From IMG/VR virus record IMGVR_UViG_3300010354_000387, positions 1-30,104 of that record: DNA of 30,104 bases. One strand, given 5' to 3'. Within the stretch, counting starts at the first letter, position 1, and every line of letters begins with the position of its first letter. The stretch comes from a virus. The notes under the pieces were generated by a model, which was given only the letters and a program-made list of their open reading frames with translations, was not told the origin of the DNA and made no database searches. The position numbers and the translations under genes were made by a program. Shown piece by piece: positions 6,629-12,811 of this stretch.

Positions 6629-7581
6629 GCGCCATCGCCCATCTTGAACCTGAAGACTCTTGCCCCAGCCTTCTCCGCCGTGTGCCGCTTGACGGCCTCG
6701 GCGTAAGTCTCTGGAGCGACTGCCTTCAGCGCATCCGCAACCTTCTCCCAGTCCGTCTTCGCAGAAGCCCGATTCTGTTTCCAGGTTGCTGACCAGCCAG
6801 CGCCCACAAGACCAGCCTTCTCGCCAATCGCCTCCTTGAACCCAATGGCGAGGTTCTGCAACTCCTGATCCAGCAGCCTGGACTCGTACTGCTTCTCCGA
6901 GTAAAGCGACGCCAGCCGCTCAAGTCCAGCATCAGCCTGATTCCACTCTTCGCTCGTCTGCGGCACAACCGCAGCCAGCGCGTCGCTGTCCTCGCCGCTC
7001 AGCGTTGGTGGCGTCTGCGTTGCGAGCAGGTTGCGGAACTCCACCGCCTTGCGATACAGGTTCGTCTGGTATTCCAGATCCGCCTCTACTCGCTCAATGC
7101 GGAAGACCAGGCCACCGAGTAGCGCCGCGACGTCGCACCACGGTGCGCCAGTCACGAACATTTGCCATTGGACTTGTGCCTCAACCTCTGGCGGCACTGG
7201 ATACAGGCTCCAACGCGGTGACGTGCTCGTCTTGATTTCCACCAAGCCGTCCTCGCCCACGATGGTGCGGTCGAGCGACGCCATCACCCACGGCATCTCC
7301 TTGAGTCGGACGATGCCATTGCTGCGACGCAACTCGCGGCCAGTCTCCATCTCGTAGAACTCAGCCACCGTGTTCTCCAGGAGGATGCCCCGAATCGCAG
7401 CAGCGCCCACTGGCTCTGGCGTGTACTTGCCCAACTTCTCTGCGTAAAGTTGATACGGCGTCTTGTACGGCGACAAGCCTGCAATGACTGCAGCCTCCGT
7501 CGCCGTGATGCCTTCCTTGCGAAGCGCGTGCCATTCTGCACTGCGCTGTTCTGCCTTGATGAACTCGTATTGCTTGCTCAC
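6625..7581 (-). CDS. YqaJ-family phage exonuclease/recombinase
   Basis: A 318-residue lambda-exonuclease-type nuclease that resects double-stranded ends to give single strands for annealing. Visible motifs are SAEWHALRKEGITATEAAVIAG and SPYKTPYQLYAEKLG at residues 14-50, RGILLENTVAEFYE with the helix Glu (64-77), then ASLDRTI (Asp104) and GLVEIKTST (Glu115, Lys117), the D-x(n)-E-x-K core, and QVQWQMFVTG with the Gln of the last motif. The C-terminal 120 residues are helical. The GTG start overlaps the zinc-ribbon stop, and its Shine-Dalgarno GGAGG is encoded in that gene's last codons. With the Rad52-like gene it forms a standard two-component recombination pair. Confidence 0.93.
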   Translation of the reverse strand: MSKQYEFIKAEQRSAEWHALRKEGITATEAAVIAGLSPYKTPYQLYAEKLGKYTPEPVGAAAIRGILLENTVAEFYEMETGRELRRSNGIVRLKEMPWVMASLDRTIVGEDGLVEIKTSTSPRWSLYPVPPEVEAQVQWQMFVTGAPWCDVAALLGGLVFRIERVEADLEYQTNLYRKAVEFRNLLATQTPPTLSGEDSDALAAVVPQTSEEWNQADAGLERLASLYSEKQYESRLLDQELQNLAIGFKEAIGEKAGLVGAGWSATWKQNRASAKTDWEKVADALKAVAPETYAEAVKRHTAEKAGARVFRFKMGDGA

Positions 7582-7766
7582 TTGCCCTCCTTCTTACGGT
7601 CTTTCTTTGCGAATCCTTCGCCCTTGTAAACCACTGCCGCTGGCGAATAGATCATCCGCATCCAGCGGCCACACTTCTCGCAACGCGGGTTATAGACCTG
7701 CGTCATCGAGTGCGTGTGCTCTTCACGGTGTCCGCAGTCGCCACAGCGGTACTGGTACGTCGGCAT
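7578..7766 (-). CDS. FmdB-type zinc-ribbon protein, 62 aa
   Basis: A 62-residue protein starting MPTYQYRCGDCGHREE, the hallmark of the FmdB/CxxC-CxxC small zinc-ribbon family. A second pair, CEKCGRWM, completes one zinc site. The tail is basic (FAKKDRKKEGK), partly because it encodes the ribosome site of the next gene. FmdB was named as a putative regulator; the function of phage copies is not established. ATG in a TGATG overlap with the upstream membrane-protein gene. Confidence 0.88.
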   Translation of the reverse strand: MPTYQYRCGDCGHREEHTHSMTQVYNPRCEKCGRWMRMIYSPAAVVYKGEGFAKKDRKKEGK

Positions 7767-7927
7767 CAGCCAGCGACCACAAAGATCACCACCAGCAACC
7801 AGAACCCCAGGACGCCAATGGCAATGTCCGTCAATCGATCAGCACGCTCGCTCTGCTCACCAAGAAACTGCGTCCTGATGCCAACTCGCTTATAGACCTT
7901 TGGCTCGGTCTTTCTGTTGAGTTTCAT
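7766..7927 (-). CDS. Small C-terminally anchored membrane protein, 53 aa
   Basis: Basic and polar N-terminal half (KLNRKTEPKVYKRVGIRTQ, then GEQSERADRL), then one hydrophobic span, IAIGVLGFWLLVVIFVVAG, at the very end. This is a tail-anchored layout with the soluble part likely cytoplasmic. I start it at the ATG at 7927 because that codon overlaps the stop of the preceding 28-codon gene as ATGA; the open frame extends further up but would cover that gene. Function unknown. Confidence 0.6.
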   Translation of the reverse strand: MKLNRKTEPKVYKRVGIRTQFLGEQSERADRLTDIAIGVLGFWLLVVIFVVAG

Positions 7928-8010
7928 CGCATCGACCCCAGTGCCAAGAGCAGCACCATCGCTGCAATGAACGTTGCGACGGCCAAGCCGTCCAGAATGT
8001 ATGCCTTCAC
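7924..8010 (-). CDS. Membrane micropeptide, 28 aa
   Basis: A very short gene starting with GTG at 8010, which overlaps the upstream stop as GTGA, and ending in TGA that overlaps the next ATG as ATGA. Shine-Dalgarno AAGGAGG lies 7 nt before the start. The peptide is one hydrophobic helix with Lys near the start and Arg at the end (YILDGLAVATFIAAMVLLLA at its centre). Perfect fit between two coupled neighbours plus a strong ribosome site make it credible despite its size. It may work with the 53-residue membrane protein encoded next. Confidence 0.6.
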   Translation of the reverse strand: MKAYILDGLAVATFIAAMVLLLALGSMR

Positions 8011-8201
8011 TTTGCAACCTCCTTCTTCTTGAAGGCCACCGCCACGTCCCAGTGACCTTGCTTTGTCAATCTATTGGCGTGCAATTTGCACACAAATAGC
8101 GGCGAGCCAAACGGTTTTGCGACAGTGCCAAACTGCCACGTTCCGATTGCTTGCCGTCCGCACGCATCACGCCAAGTTGCAGTCACAATCTCGCAATTCA
8201 C
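8007..8201 (-). CDS. Small Cys/His zinc-binding protein, 64 aa
   Basis: A protein with Cys3, Cys14 (DACGRQAIG), Cys38 and His41 (FVCKLHANRL), consistent with one zinc site of C...C-x2-H type common in small phage proteins. The GTG at 8201 overlaps the stop of the 35-residue gene (GTGA) and is preceded by AAGGAGG at 7 nt, so it is preferred over an in-frame codon at 8222. The C-terminal KKKEVAK is read from the bases forming the next gene's ribosome site. Function unknown. Confidence 0.62.
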   Translation of the reverse strand: MNCEIVTATWRDACGRQAIGTWQFGTVAKPFGSPLFVCKLHANRLTKQGHWDVAVAFKKKEVAK

Positions 8202-8305
8202 TTTGCAACCTCCTTCGCGCACTTGGCGCAGATTCTCGTGTAGATGTTTGAGTTGTCTTTCGCAACGCGGACAACCTTTCCGCAGTTCCAGCAGTTCGCC
8301 TTCAT
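8198..8305 (-). CDS. Mini zinc-ribbon protein, 35 aa
   Basis: Thirty-five residues with CWNC at 5-8 and CAKC at 26-29, a minimal zinc ribbon of two knuckles and little else. The ATG at 8305 overlaps the upstream stop as TGATG, and the stop overlaps the next GTG as GTGA. Codons for its C-terminal KEVAK also supply the Shine-Dalgarno of the following gene. It is short, but the four cysteines in exact C-x2-C pairs and the tiling support it. Confidence 0.65.
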   Translation of the reverse strand: MKANCWNCGKVVRVAKDNSNIYTRICAKCAKEVAK

Positions 8306-8535
8306 CAGCGCACCGCCTTTCGCACGCAAGGTGCGTAAGTGGCTGGGAAGCCAGTCACAAACTTGCCGTCCGCAACCGTTCCACCCATTCCCTCAGCCGC
8401 AATCTTGGCGCGCAGGGGAGTTGCAAACTCTTCTGTTGGATACTCGCCCTTCGCAATCTCGCTGCAACCTGCGAGATGCACCTGCGCCAGTGACTTGTCT
8501 GACTTTGCCGAGAAGACCGCTACATACCTTTGCAT
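8305..8535 (-). CDS. Hypothetical protein, 76 aa, first gene of the early operon
   Basis: Not recognised. It starts MQRYVAVFSAKSDKSLAQVH and has two cysteines (SGCSE-like AGCSEI and APCVRK) and a Gly-rich segment (GMGGTVADGKF). Predicted soluble. Strong ribosome site TAGGAGGAAACG before the ATG at 8535, about 50 nt after the TTGACA promoter, so it should be the first and most strongly expressed early product. Such first genes in phage operons often act on host functions; that is only inference. Confidence 0.65.
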   Translation of the reverse strand: MQRYVAVFSAKSDKSLAQVHLAGCSEIAKGEYPTEEFATPLRAKIAAEGMGGTVADGKFVTGFPATYAPCVRKAVR

Positions 8536-8590
8536 CGTTTCCTCCTACTTATCGGCCCTGCCGTCTGGCTGGGTTCCTCCCGATGCAACG

Positions 8591-8620
8591 ATCTTACGCC
8601 GTTTCGCAACGGCTTGTCAA
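8591..8620 (-). promoter_or_regulatory. Sigma70-type promoter P1 with overlapping palindromes
   Basis: Minus strand: -35 TTGACA (8615-8620, perfect), 18-nt spacer, -10 TAAGAT (8591-8596). The -35 box is the centre of a perfect 13-nt palindrome GGCTTG-A-CAAGCC (8611-8623). The spacer holds a second inverted repeat GCCGTT-gcga-AACGGC (8598-8613) that abuts it. These look like operator sites for a repressor. It drives the early micro-gene and recombination operon. Confidence 0.75.
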
Positions 8621-8638
8621 GCCCCTAATTTGAGCACG

Positions 8639-8672
8639 AAAACCCCCAGGCTGGAGGAGGTCAGCCTGGGGG
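8639..8672 (-). terminator. Rho-independent terminator
   Basis: A perfect 11-bp stem CCCCCAGGCTG/CAGCCTGGGGG (8643-8653 with 8662-8672) with an 8-nt loop, followed on the minus strand by TTTT (8639-8642). It ends the HTH-phosphoesterase-zinc ribbon operon. The stop codon of the zinc-ribbon gene lies within the hairpin. The T tract is short, but the stem is very strong. Confidence 0.8.
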
Positions 8673-8891
8673 GTCGCTGGCTGGGCCAGCGTAGTCATCG
8701 TCCTCGCCTGCGAGGTCCAGGACCACCTCTAGGCAGTCTCGGCAGATCGCGTAGGACAGAACCGCAGAATAGCCTAGCGTCAGGCTGACTTCCTGCTCAC
8801 AGAACTTCCAGACGCGTGCCTCCTCCCCGCACACGGTGCAGATCCCAATCTGCTCTGGCTTGGGAGCAGGAGGACCTGAGAGGAACGGCAT
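8661..8891 (-). CDS. Zinc-ribbon protein, 76 aa
   Basis: Contains CTVC (Cys18, Cys21), a lone Cys31, and CRDC (Cys50, Cys53): two C-x2-C knuckles 28 residues apart, a probable zinc ribbon. The first 16 residues are Pro-rich and the C-terminus acidic (GEDDDYAGPAS). ATG at 8891 in a TGATG overlap with the phosphoesterase gene. Its last codons form one arm of the terminator. Function unknown. Confidence 0.72.
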   Translation of the reverse strand: MPFLSGPPAPKPEQIGICTVCGEEARVWKFCEQEVSLTLGYSAVLSYAICRDCLEVVLDLAGEDDDYAGPASDPPG

Positions 8892-9916
8892 CAGCGCAAT
8901 CGGATCAGGTACTCAGCCGAGACCTCTCCCTCGTTATCGAAAAATTGGAGCCACTGTCCAGGCTCCCCTGAGGCGCCGACGATCTCCTGCGCGAATCGAT
9001 TGCTTGACTCTAATGACGGACTGCACCACGTTGTGATCTTGCCGTCAGCCAAGACAAGGCGCGCTGGCTGGTGCCAGTGCCCGAACCAAAGATAGTCAAA
9101 CGGCGCGACGCTCAAGCGCCAGCCGCTCGCCTTCTTTGCGACTCCGTACCACGGCATCCCAAGTCCGCCTCGGAATTGATCACCGTGGACAATCATCCCA
9201 ATCTTTCCGCCTGGAAGTTCGAGCGTGTCGTACCAGTGACGGCCGCCAACAGTCAGACTTTCCTTCCAGTTGACGCGCTTCTCTGTCTGCACGAGTGAAC
9301 GCGCAATGTTGTAAAGAATCGCATCGCTGTTGCTCTCTGGCGAGTGATCGTTGAATCGTCCCAATCGTCCGTGATTCCCGATGGCGCCATAAACCTCGAC
9401 GTTCGGGAACAACGCGGCCATCGCGCGCACGAACTGCGCGAGCATCTCCGCACCTCGGAAGATCTGGACGTACAAGCCGCCAGCCTCAACCTCATACGCT
9501 TGCCCTGGAAAGATGTTGCCGTCTGACTCCACGAGGTCGCCAGTGAGCAAGATCTTCAGGTCATCGACTGGATGATCTTTACGCTGGATCTCGACCACGC
9601 GCTTCACTTTCTCGGCGAGCAACTGCAGCCGCTTCGCCGCAGTGTCAATGTCGTAGTCCACGCTCTTCTTGCCCAACTGCCAGTCGCTCAGTTGCACCAC
9701 GGCAACCTCGCGCTTGCCCTTGCGCTTGTCTGGCTTCGGAGCAGGAACGGCTGGAATCTTCATTCCGACCGCCGCATCCTTCGCAGCGCGGTACACAGCG
9801 TCCACGAGTTCCTCAGTCTGCTGTTCCTTCTTTGCCAGTGCTCGCAGCGCACGTCGGTGCGCCGACTTCAGTTCATTCAGTTCATCGTCTTGGTGGAACT
9901 CCTTGAAGTCCGTCAT
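8891..9916 (-). CDS. Calcineurin-like metallophosphoesterase
   Basis: A 341-residue two-metal phosphoesterase. The first 75 residues are a charged helical segment. Then come the family motifs in order: LSDWQLG (D-x-Q, with Gln80 in place of the usual His), LLTGDLVES (GD), AIGNHGR (GNH), MIVHGD (H) and FGHWHQP (G-H-x-H). Members include nucleases of the SbcD/Mre11 type and phosphodiesterases; the phage substrate is not known. The ATG at 9916 is preceded by GGAGGGAAAT and overlaps the HTH gene stop (ATGA). The D-x-Q variant occurs in other family members, so activity is likely kept. Confidence 0.88.
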   Translation of the reverse strand: MTDFKEFHQDDELNELKSAHRRALRALAKKEQQTEELVDAVYRAAKDAAVGMKIPAVPAPKPDKRKGKREVAVVQLSDWQLGKKSVDYDIDTAAKRLQLLAEKVKRVVEIQRKDHPVDDLKILLTGDLVESDGNIFPGQAYEVEAGGLYVQIFRGAEMLAQFVRAMAALFPNVEVYGAIGNHGRLGRFNDHSPESNSDAILYNIARSLVQTEKRVNWKESLTVGGRHWYDTLELPGGKIGMIVHGDQFRGGLGMPWYGVAKKASGWRLSVAPFDYLWFGHWHQPARLVLADGKITTWCSPSLESSNRFAQEIVGASGEPGQWLQFFDNEGEVSAEYLIRLR

Positions 9917-10122
9917 ATTTCCCTCCTGCAATAGCACTCGCCTCTGCGGTGCCGCTTCACGGTGTCAATCCCGACATCAACGCTCTTCTTGTCGAGCCAT
10001 CGCCAGATTGACGATGTTGCAATCTCAGGCGCCTTGAGAGCGGCACGCAGCCGCTCCAGGTCCTCCGCATCTAGCGGAGGCGCGTACATCGCGCAGCGCG
10101 GACCCCTTCTAACTTTGTCCAT
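9913..10122 (-). CDS. Small helix-turn-helix protein
   Basis: A 69-residue protein with helices DAEDLERLRAALKAPEIATS and then IWRWLDKKSVDVGIDTVKRH, followed by RRGECYC. The layout (a helix pair that ends in TVxRHRRGxCxC) resembles small DNA-binding proteins common in actinobacterial phages. The ATG at 10122 is preceded by GGGGAGGTCT. It is the first gene after promoter P2 and could regulate P2 and P1, which share the word GGGGCTTGACA; the regulatory role is inference. Confidence 0.65.
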   Translation of the reverse strand: MDKVRRGPRCAMYAPPLDAEDLERLRAALKAPEIATSSIWRWLDKKSVDVGIDTVKRHRRGECYCRREI

Positions 10123-10139
10123 AGACCTCCCCTCTCTGG

Positions 10140-10156
10140 CGTGGCTACACGCCACG
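10140..10156 (-). promoter_or_regulatory. Inverted repeat CGTGGC-5-GCCACG in the P2 leader
   Basis: Perfect 6-bp arms around a 5-nt loop (TACAC on the plus strand), starting about 5 nt after the -10 box of P2. It may be an operator over the transcription start or an RNA hairpin at the 5' end. No T tract follows, so it is not a standard terminator. Confidence 0.5.
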
Positions 10157-10160
10157 GATC

Positions 10161-10189
10161 AGAATGAAGCCGCCTCAGGAGACTGTCAA
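10161..10189 (-). promoter_or_regulatory. Promoter P2 candidate
   Basis: Minus strand: -35 TTGACA (10184-10189), 17-nt spacer, weak -10 CATTCT (10161-10166). The -35 overlaps the stop of the holin gene. It shares the extended word GGGGCTTGACA with P1, which supports a common regulator or sigma contact. The poor -10 suggests a weak or activator-dependent promoter. Confidence 0.55.
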
Positions 10190-10515
10190 GCCCCCAGTTT
10201 CGCGCGATACACGGCCGCCTCGACCGCGTTGCTGATCTCCTCTTCGTTCAACTTGATCCCACGCTTGGCGCACTCGGCGCGCACCAGGGCAATGGCGGCC
10301 GCCTTCTTCTCCTCGCCAGCCTTCGAGTTCAGCGTCTGGCTGACCGCAGCCACGGTCGCGGAGGCAATCTTCTCCAACATCGCGTAGTGCTCCGTGGCCA
10401 TCCGAGCCTTCAAGTAATTGATCAAGGCATTGGCAAGCCAGCCGAAGGCCCCGATTGCCACTGGCACGAGTGCCACAATAAACGCGTTTACGAGGTCGCT
10501 GTAGAACTGATCCAT
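10186..10515 (-). CDS. LLH-type holin
   Basis: A 109-residue protein with one N-terminal transmembrane helix (FIVALVPVAIGAFGWLANAL) followed by a long charged helical region (YLKARMATEHYAMLEKIASA, then AVAAVSQTL, NSKAGEEKKAAAIALVRAE) and a short C-terminal helix ending KLGA. This matches the layout of phage LL-H holins: one TM plus a coiled-coil-like tail with the GxKKxxA pattern. It would form the membrane hole that lets the endolysin out. Located just after the cysteine peptidase gene, 6 nt away. Confidence 0.8.
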   Translation of the reverse strand: MDQFYSDLVNAFIVALVPVAIGAFGWLANALINYLKARMATEHYAMLEKIASATVAAVSQTLNSKAGEEKKAAAIALVRAECAKRGIKLNEEEISNAVEAAVYRAKLGA

Positions 10516-10521
10516 CTCTCC

Positions 10522-11088
10522 CTACTTTCTATGCACGAGGATCATCGCTGGAGGCGTCGGGAATCCCGCGTTCCCCTTCGAGTCTCGTAGCACCTTTACT
10601 TCTCCAGGCGTAGCAGCCCTTCCAGGCTTGCCCTCCTGCATTGTCGGACAAGCATAGAGCCAGCCGCCGTTCTGATATGCCAACACAACGTAGTGGCCGT
10701 AGGTGGCGAGCGGCTGCTTCTTCCAGTAGCCGCGTTGCCACTTGGAGCGCAGGTGGTCTGGCACAACTTTCTGACTCGCCTGGATGTTGAGGATCAGCGC
10801 CGCGCCATTCTTCACCTGGTTGCTCGCCTCGCTCCAGTCGTAAACCGAACGCGTGTTCAGTCCGAGGATCTTGCCAGCCTTCACCAACTGCGCGGCGGAT
10901 GTCCCCTCGGCGCCAGTCGGCGTGTCCACACGGCCAGCCTGAGCGCAGGCTGAATGCCCCTGCTTCGTAGTCGTCGGGAGTCCGAGGTAGGTTGCAGCCG
11001 TTGCGAGGCTTGCAGGACCGCAGTCGTCCATTGCCTTCACGCCGAGGCGCTCGGCGAGTCCAAGTTGCGAGCGGACGATCAGGTTCAC
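10522..11088 (-). CDS. C39-like cysteine peptidase, putative endolysin
   Basis: A 188-residue papain-fold peptidase candidate that would cut peptide bonds in peptidoglycan. DDCGPASLATAATYLG carries the nucleophile Cys23 on its helix, after a short N-terminal segment as in C39-like proteins. TSAAQLVKAGKILGLNTR fits the second helix-strand pair. YGHYVVLAYQNGGWLYACP carries His132. The third residue, usually Asp in a DP pair, is not evident: the place reads ACPT. There is no cell-wall-binding domain. It lies between an XhlA-like protein and the holin, which supports the lysis role. The GTG start overlaps the stop upstream (GTGA). Confidence 0.75.
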   Translation of the reverse strand: MNLIVRSQLGLAERLGVKAMDDCGPASLATAATYLGLPTTTKQGHSACAQAGRVDTPTGAEGTSAAQLVKAGKILGLNTRSVYDWSEASNQVKNGAALILNIQASQKVVPDHLRSKWQRGYWKKQPLATYGHYVVLAYQNGGWLYACPTMQEGKPGRAATPGEVKVLRDSKGNAGFPTPPAMILVHRK

Positions 11089-11297
11089 TTCGACTGCTGG
11101 ATCATCCAGGTCAGAAGAGCGCCTAGCCCACCCACGCCAAGTAGTCCACCTATGGCGCGAAGCACAGATAGCCCACCCTTCATCTGGTCAATGTCGCGTG
11201 TCAGCGCGTCAATCTTGTCTGATTGCGCGTTCAGGCGCGTGTTCATCAGGTCGAGGCGCTTGAGGATCTCCGCGTTCTGGCTCGTGCGTGGACTCAT
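11085..11297 (-). CDS. XhlA-like coiled-coil membrane protein
   Basis: Seventy residues: a heptad-like amphipathic helix (ILKRLDLMNTRLNAQSDKID, then ALTRDIDQMKG) followed by one transmembrane helix (AIGGLLGVGGLGALLTWMI) and QQSK. This is the layout of XhlA/haemolysin-like phage proteins that cooperate with holins. The ATG at 11297 overlaps the tail gene stop (ATGA). First gene of the lysis module. Confidence 0.72.
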   Translation of the reverse strand: MSPRTSQNAEILKRLDLMNTRLNAQSDKIDALTRDIDQMKGGLSVLRAIGGLLGVGGLGALLTWMIQQSK

Positions 11298-12811
11298 TCT
11301 GCTGTCTCCAGCGCCGTCAGGCGCGCTTCGAGATCATTGACACGGTGCCAGAGTGCGGCAATCAGCGCAATGTGATCAAGCGTTTCTGGCTGTCCGTCCT
11401 CATTGTATCCGACCGCGTGTGTCAGCCCAGCCTCGTGGATCTCTTCCGCAATGAAGCCCAGGCGCGTCTTGCCGAGTTCCTCTGGATTGTCAATCGTGGA
11501 CTCAAAGTGCTTCGGCGTGATCTGTCGCGCCGCATTCAAGACGATCTCATCGGCTGGCACGATGTTGGTCTTGTATCGGGCGGACGAGGTATTGCGACGG
11601 ATCTGATACTGAGTGCCAGAGAGCAGCACAAATTGACAGGTGTTTGTCGCAGCCGTGGTTGTATTTGGACCGTCGGCGTTGAAGTTTCCGTTGCCAGCAC
11701 TGACGCTCAGCGTCGCGCTCAGGATGTCAGCGGCAAACGCATCGTCAGTTCGGAGTGTGGTGCTGGACGAGCGATACAGGTTGACATCTCGTGCTGATGA
11801 TCCGCTGCCCCAGAACATCCCTCCATCGGCCTCAATCAAGAATCTGTTTACAGAATCGCCATCAACCTTTGCAAGAAACGCGTCATTGGTTGCTGCCGCT
11901 CTTGTGACGTTGATTCGCTCGGTTAGGCTTGTCACGCCAGCAACGTCAAGCGTCCCGCTGAGTGAGAGATCGGTCAGCCCAAGCGTGCCGTCAATATTGA
12001 CTGTTCCAGAGCCGCCGAGGTTTGGCGTGATGCTCAACGTTCCGCTTACTTGGCGAATTCGAGCAGGTCCATAACTTCCAGGCTGACTGTTCTCGGCAAT
12101 GTAGAGATCCGATCCGCCTGCGATCAGGCGCACCTCGGCGAGCGAGATGTCTGCCTGCGACGAGACGGTGCCAGTCGTTGAGATGGTGATCTTGACGAGG
12201 ATGTACGCGGCGTCTGATGGAATCGCCAGACGCGTGTAGTTGCTTGCAATGCGTAGCGTGTCTGCACTGCCAATTTCGGCAAAGGTTCGCTCGCGGTTGT
12301 CGCCAGTGCCTGTCGTCGTGGACTGGTCGTTCTCGTAATACTGGTACGACAGCACTACCTTCGCGTTGGATGTTGACGAGGCGTTGATGCAGTAGATCTC
12401 AGGCGTGAACACAAACGAACGATTGCGCGTACCAGGTACAGGCACAAAGCGTTCAATCGAGACGCTGTTGCCAGATCCAGTGCCACCAGCAATGCGGAAT
12501 CGCAGCACGTTGCCTGAGCCAGCGGTCAGATCCTCAATCACGCGAGCCGTAATCGCCCCACCGCTGTTGTCGGTGAAGGTGAAATACGGCAGCGGGTTCT
12601 CGTCGCTGATGTCCGTGTCTGGATCGTCAGGCGCGCTGGCAAAGTCGCCGTTTGCCACGCCAGCCTGAATCTCTCGCAGCGCGGCTGGTCCGAAGAGGAG
12701 CGCGCCGCCGCCGTCTGAGTCGTTCGTGATCAGCGTCTCGCCGCTGTCTGCGGTCAGGTCGCCTTCGTAACCTGCAAGCCCGACGAGGTTCGTTCCGTAC
12801 TGCTCAGCCAT
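11294..12811 (-). CDS. Tail protein with C-terminal S74 intramolecular chaperone
   Basis: A 505-residue virion protein, probably a trimeric tail spike or fibre. The N-terminal 250 residues are beta-rich; from about 255 there is a fibre-like region with short beta repeats (LSITPNLGGSGTVNIDGTLG, then LTDLSLSGTLDVAGVTSL). The last 100 residues are an S74 peptidase domain: SSARYKTNI, LGFIAEEI and DHIALIAALWHRVNDLEARL. Ser409 and Lys414 have the S-x4-K spacing of the self-cleaving dyad, so the chaperone is expected to fold the trimer and then cut itself off. It is the last tail gene before lysis and starts one base after the hub gene's stop. Confidence 0.83.
   Translation of the reverse strand: MAEQYGTNLVGLAGYEGDLTADSGETLITNDSDGGGALLFGPAALREIQAGVANGDFASAPDDPDTDISDENPLPYFTFTDNSGGAITARVIEDLTAGSGNVLRFRIAGGTGSGNSVSIERFVPVPGTRNRSFVFTPEIYCINASSTSNAKVVLSYQYYENDQSTTTGTGDNRERTFAEIGSADTLRIASNYTRLAIPSDAAYILVKITISTTGTVSSQADISLAEVRLIAGGSDLYIAENSQPGSYGPARIRQVSGTLSITPNLGGSGTVNIDGTLGLTDLSLSGTLDVAGVTSLTERINVTRAAATNDAFLAKVDGDSVNRFLIEADGGMFWGSGSSARDVNLYRSSSTTLRTDDAFAADILSATLSVSAGNGNFNADGPNTTTAATNTCQFVLLSGTQYQIRRNTSSARYKTNIVPADEIVLNAARQITPKHFESTIDNPEELGKTRLGFIAEEIHEAGLTHAVGYNEDGQPETLDHIALIAALWHRVNDLEARLTALETAE

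Noticed and set aside
10140-10156. Terminator after the lysis module
   Set aside because: The hairpin lacks a T tract and lies downstream of the P2 boxes, so it fits an operator or leader hairpin better.
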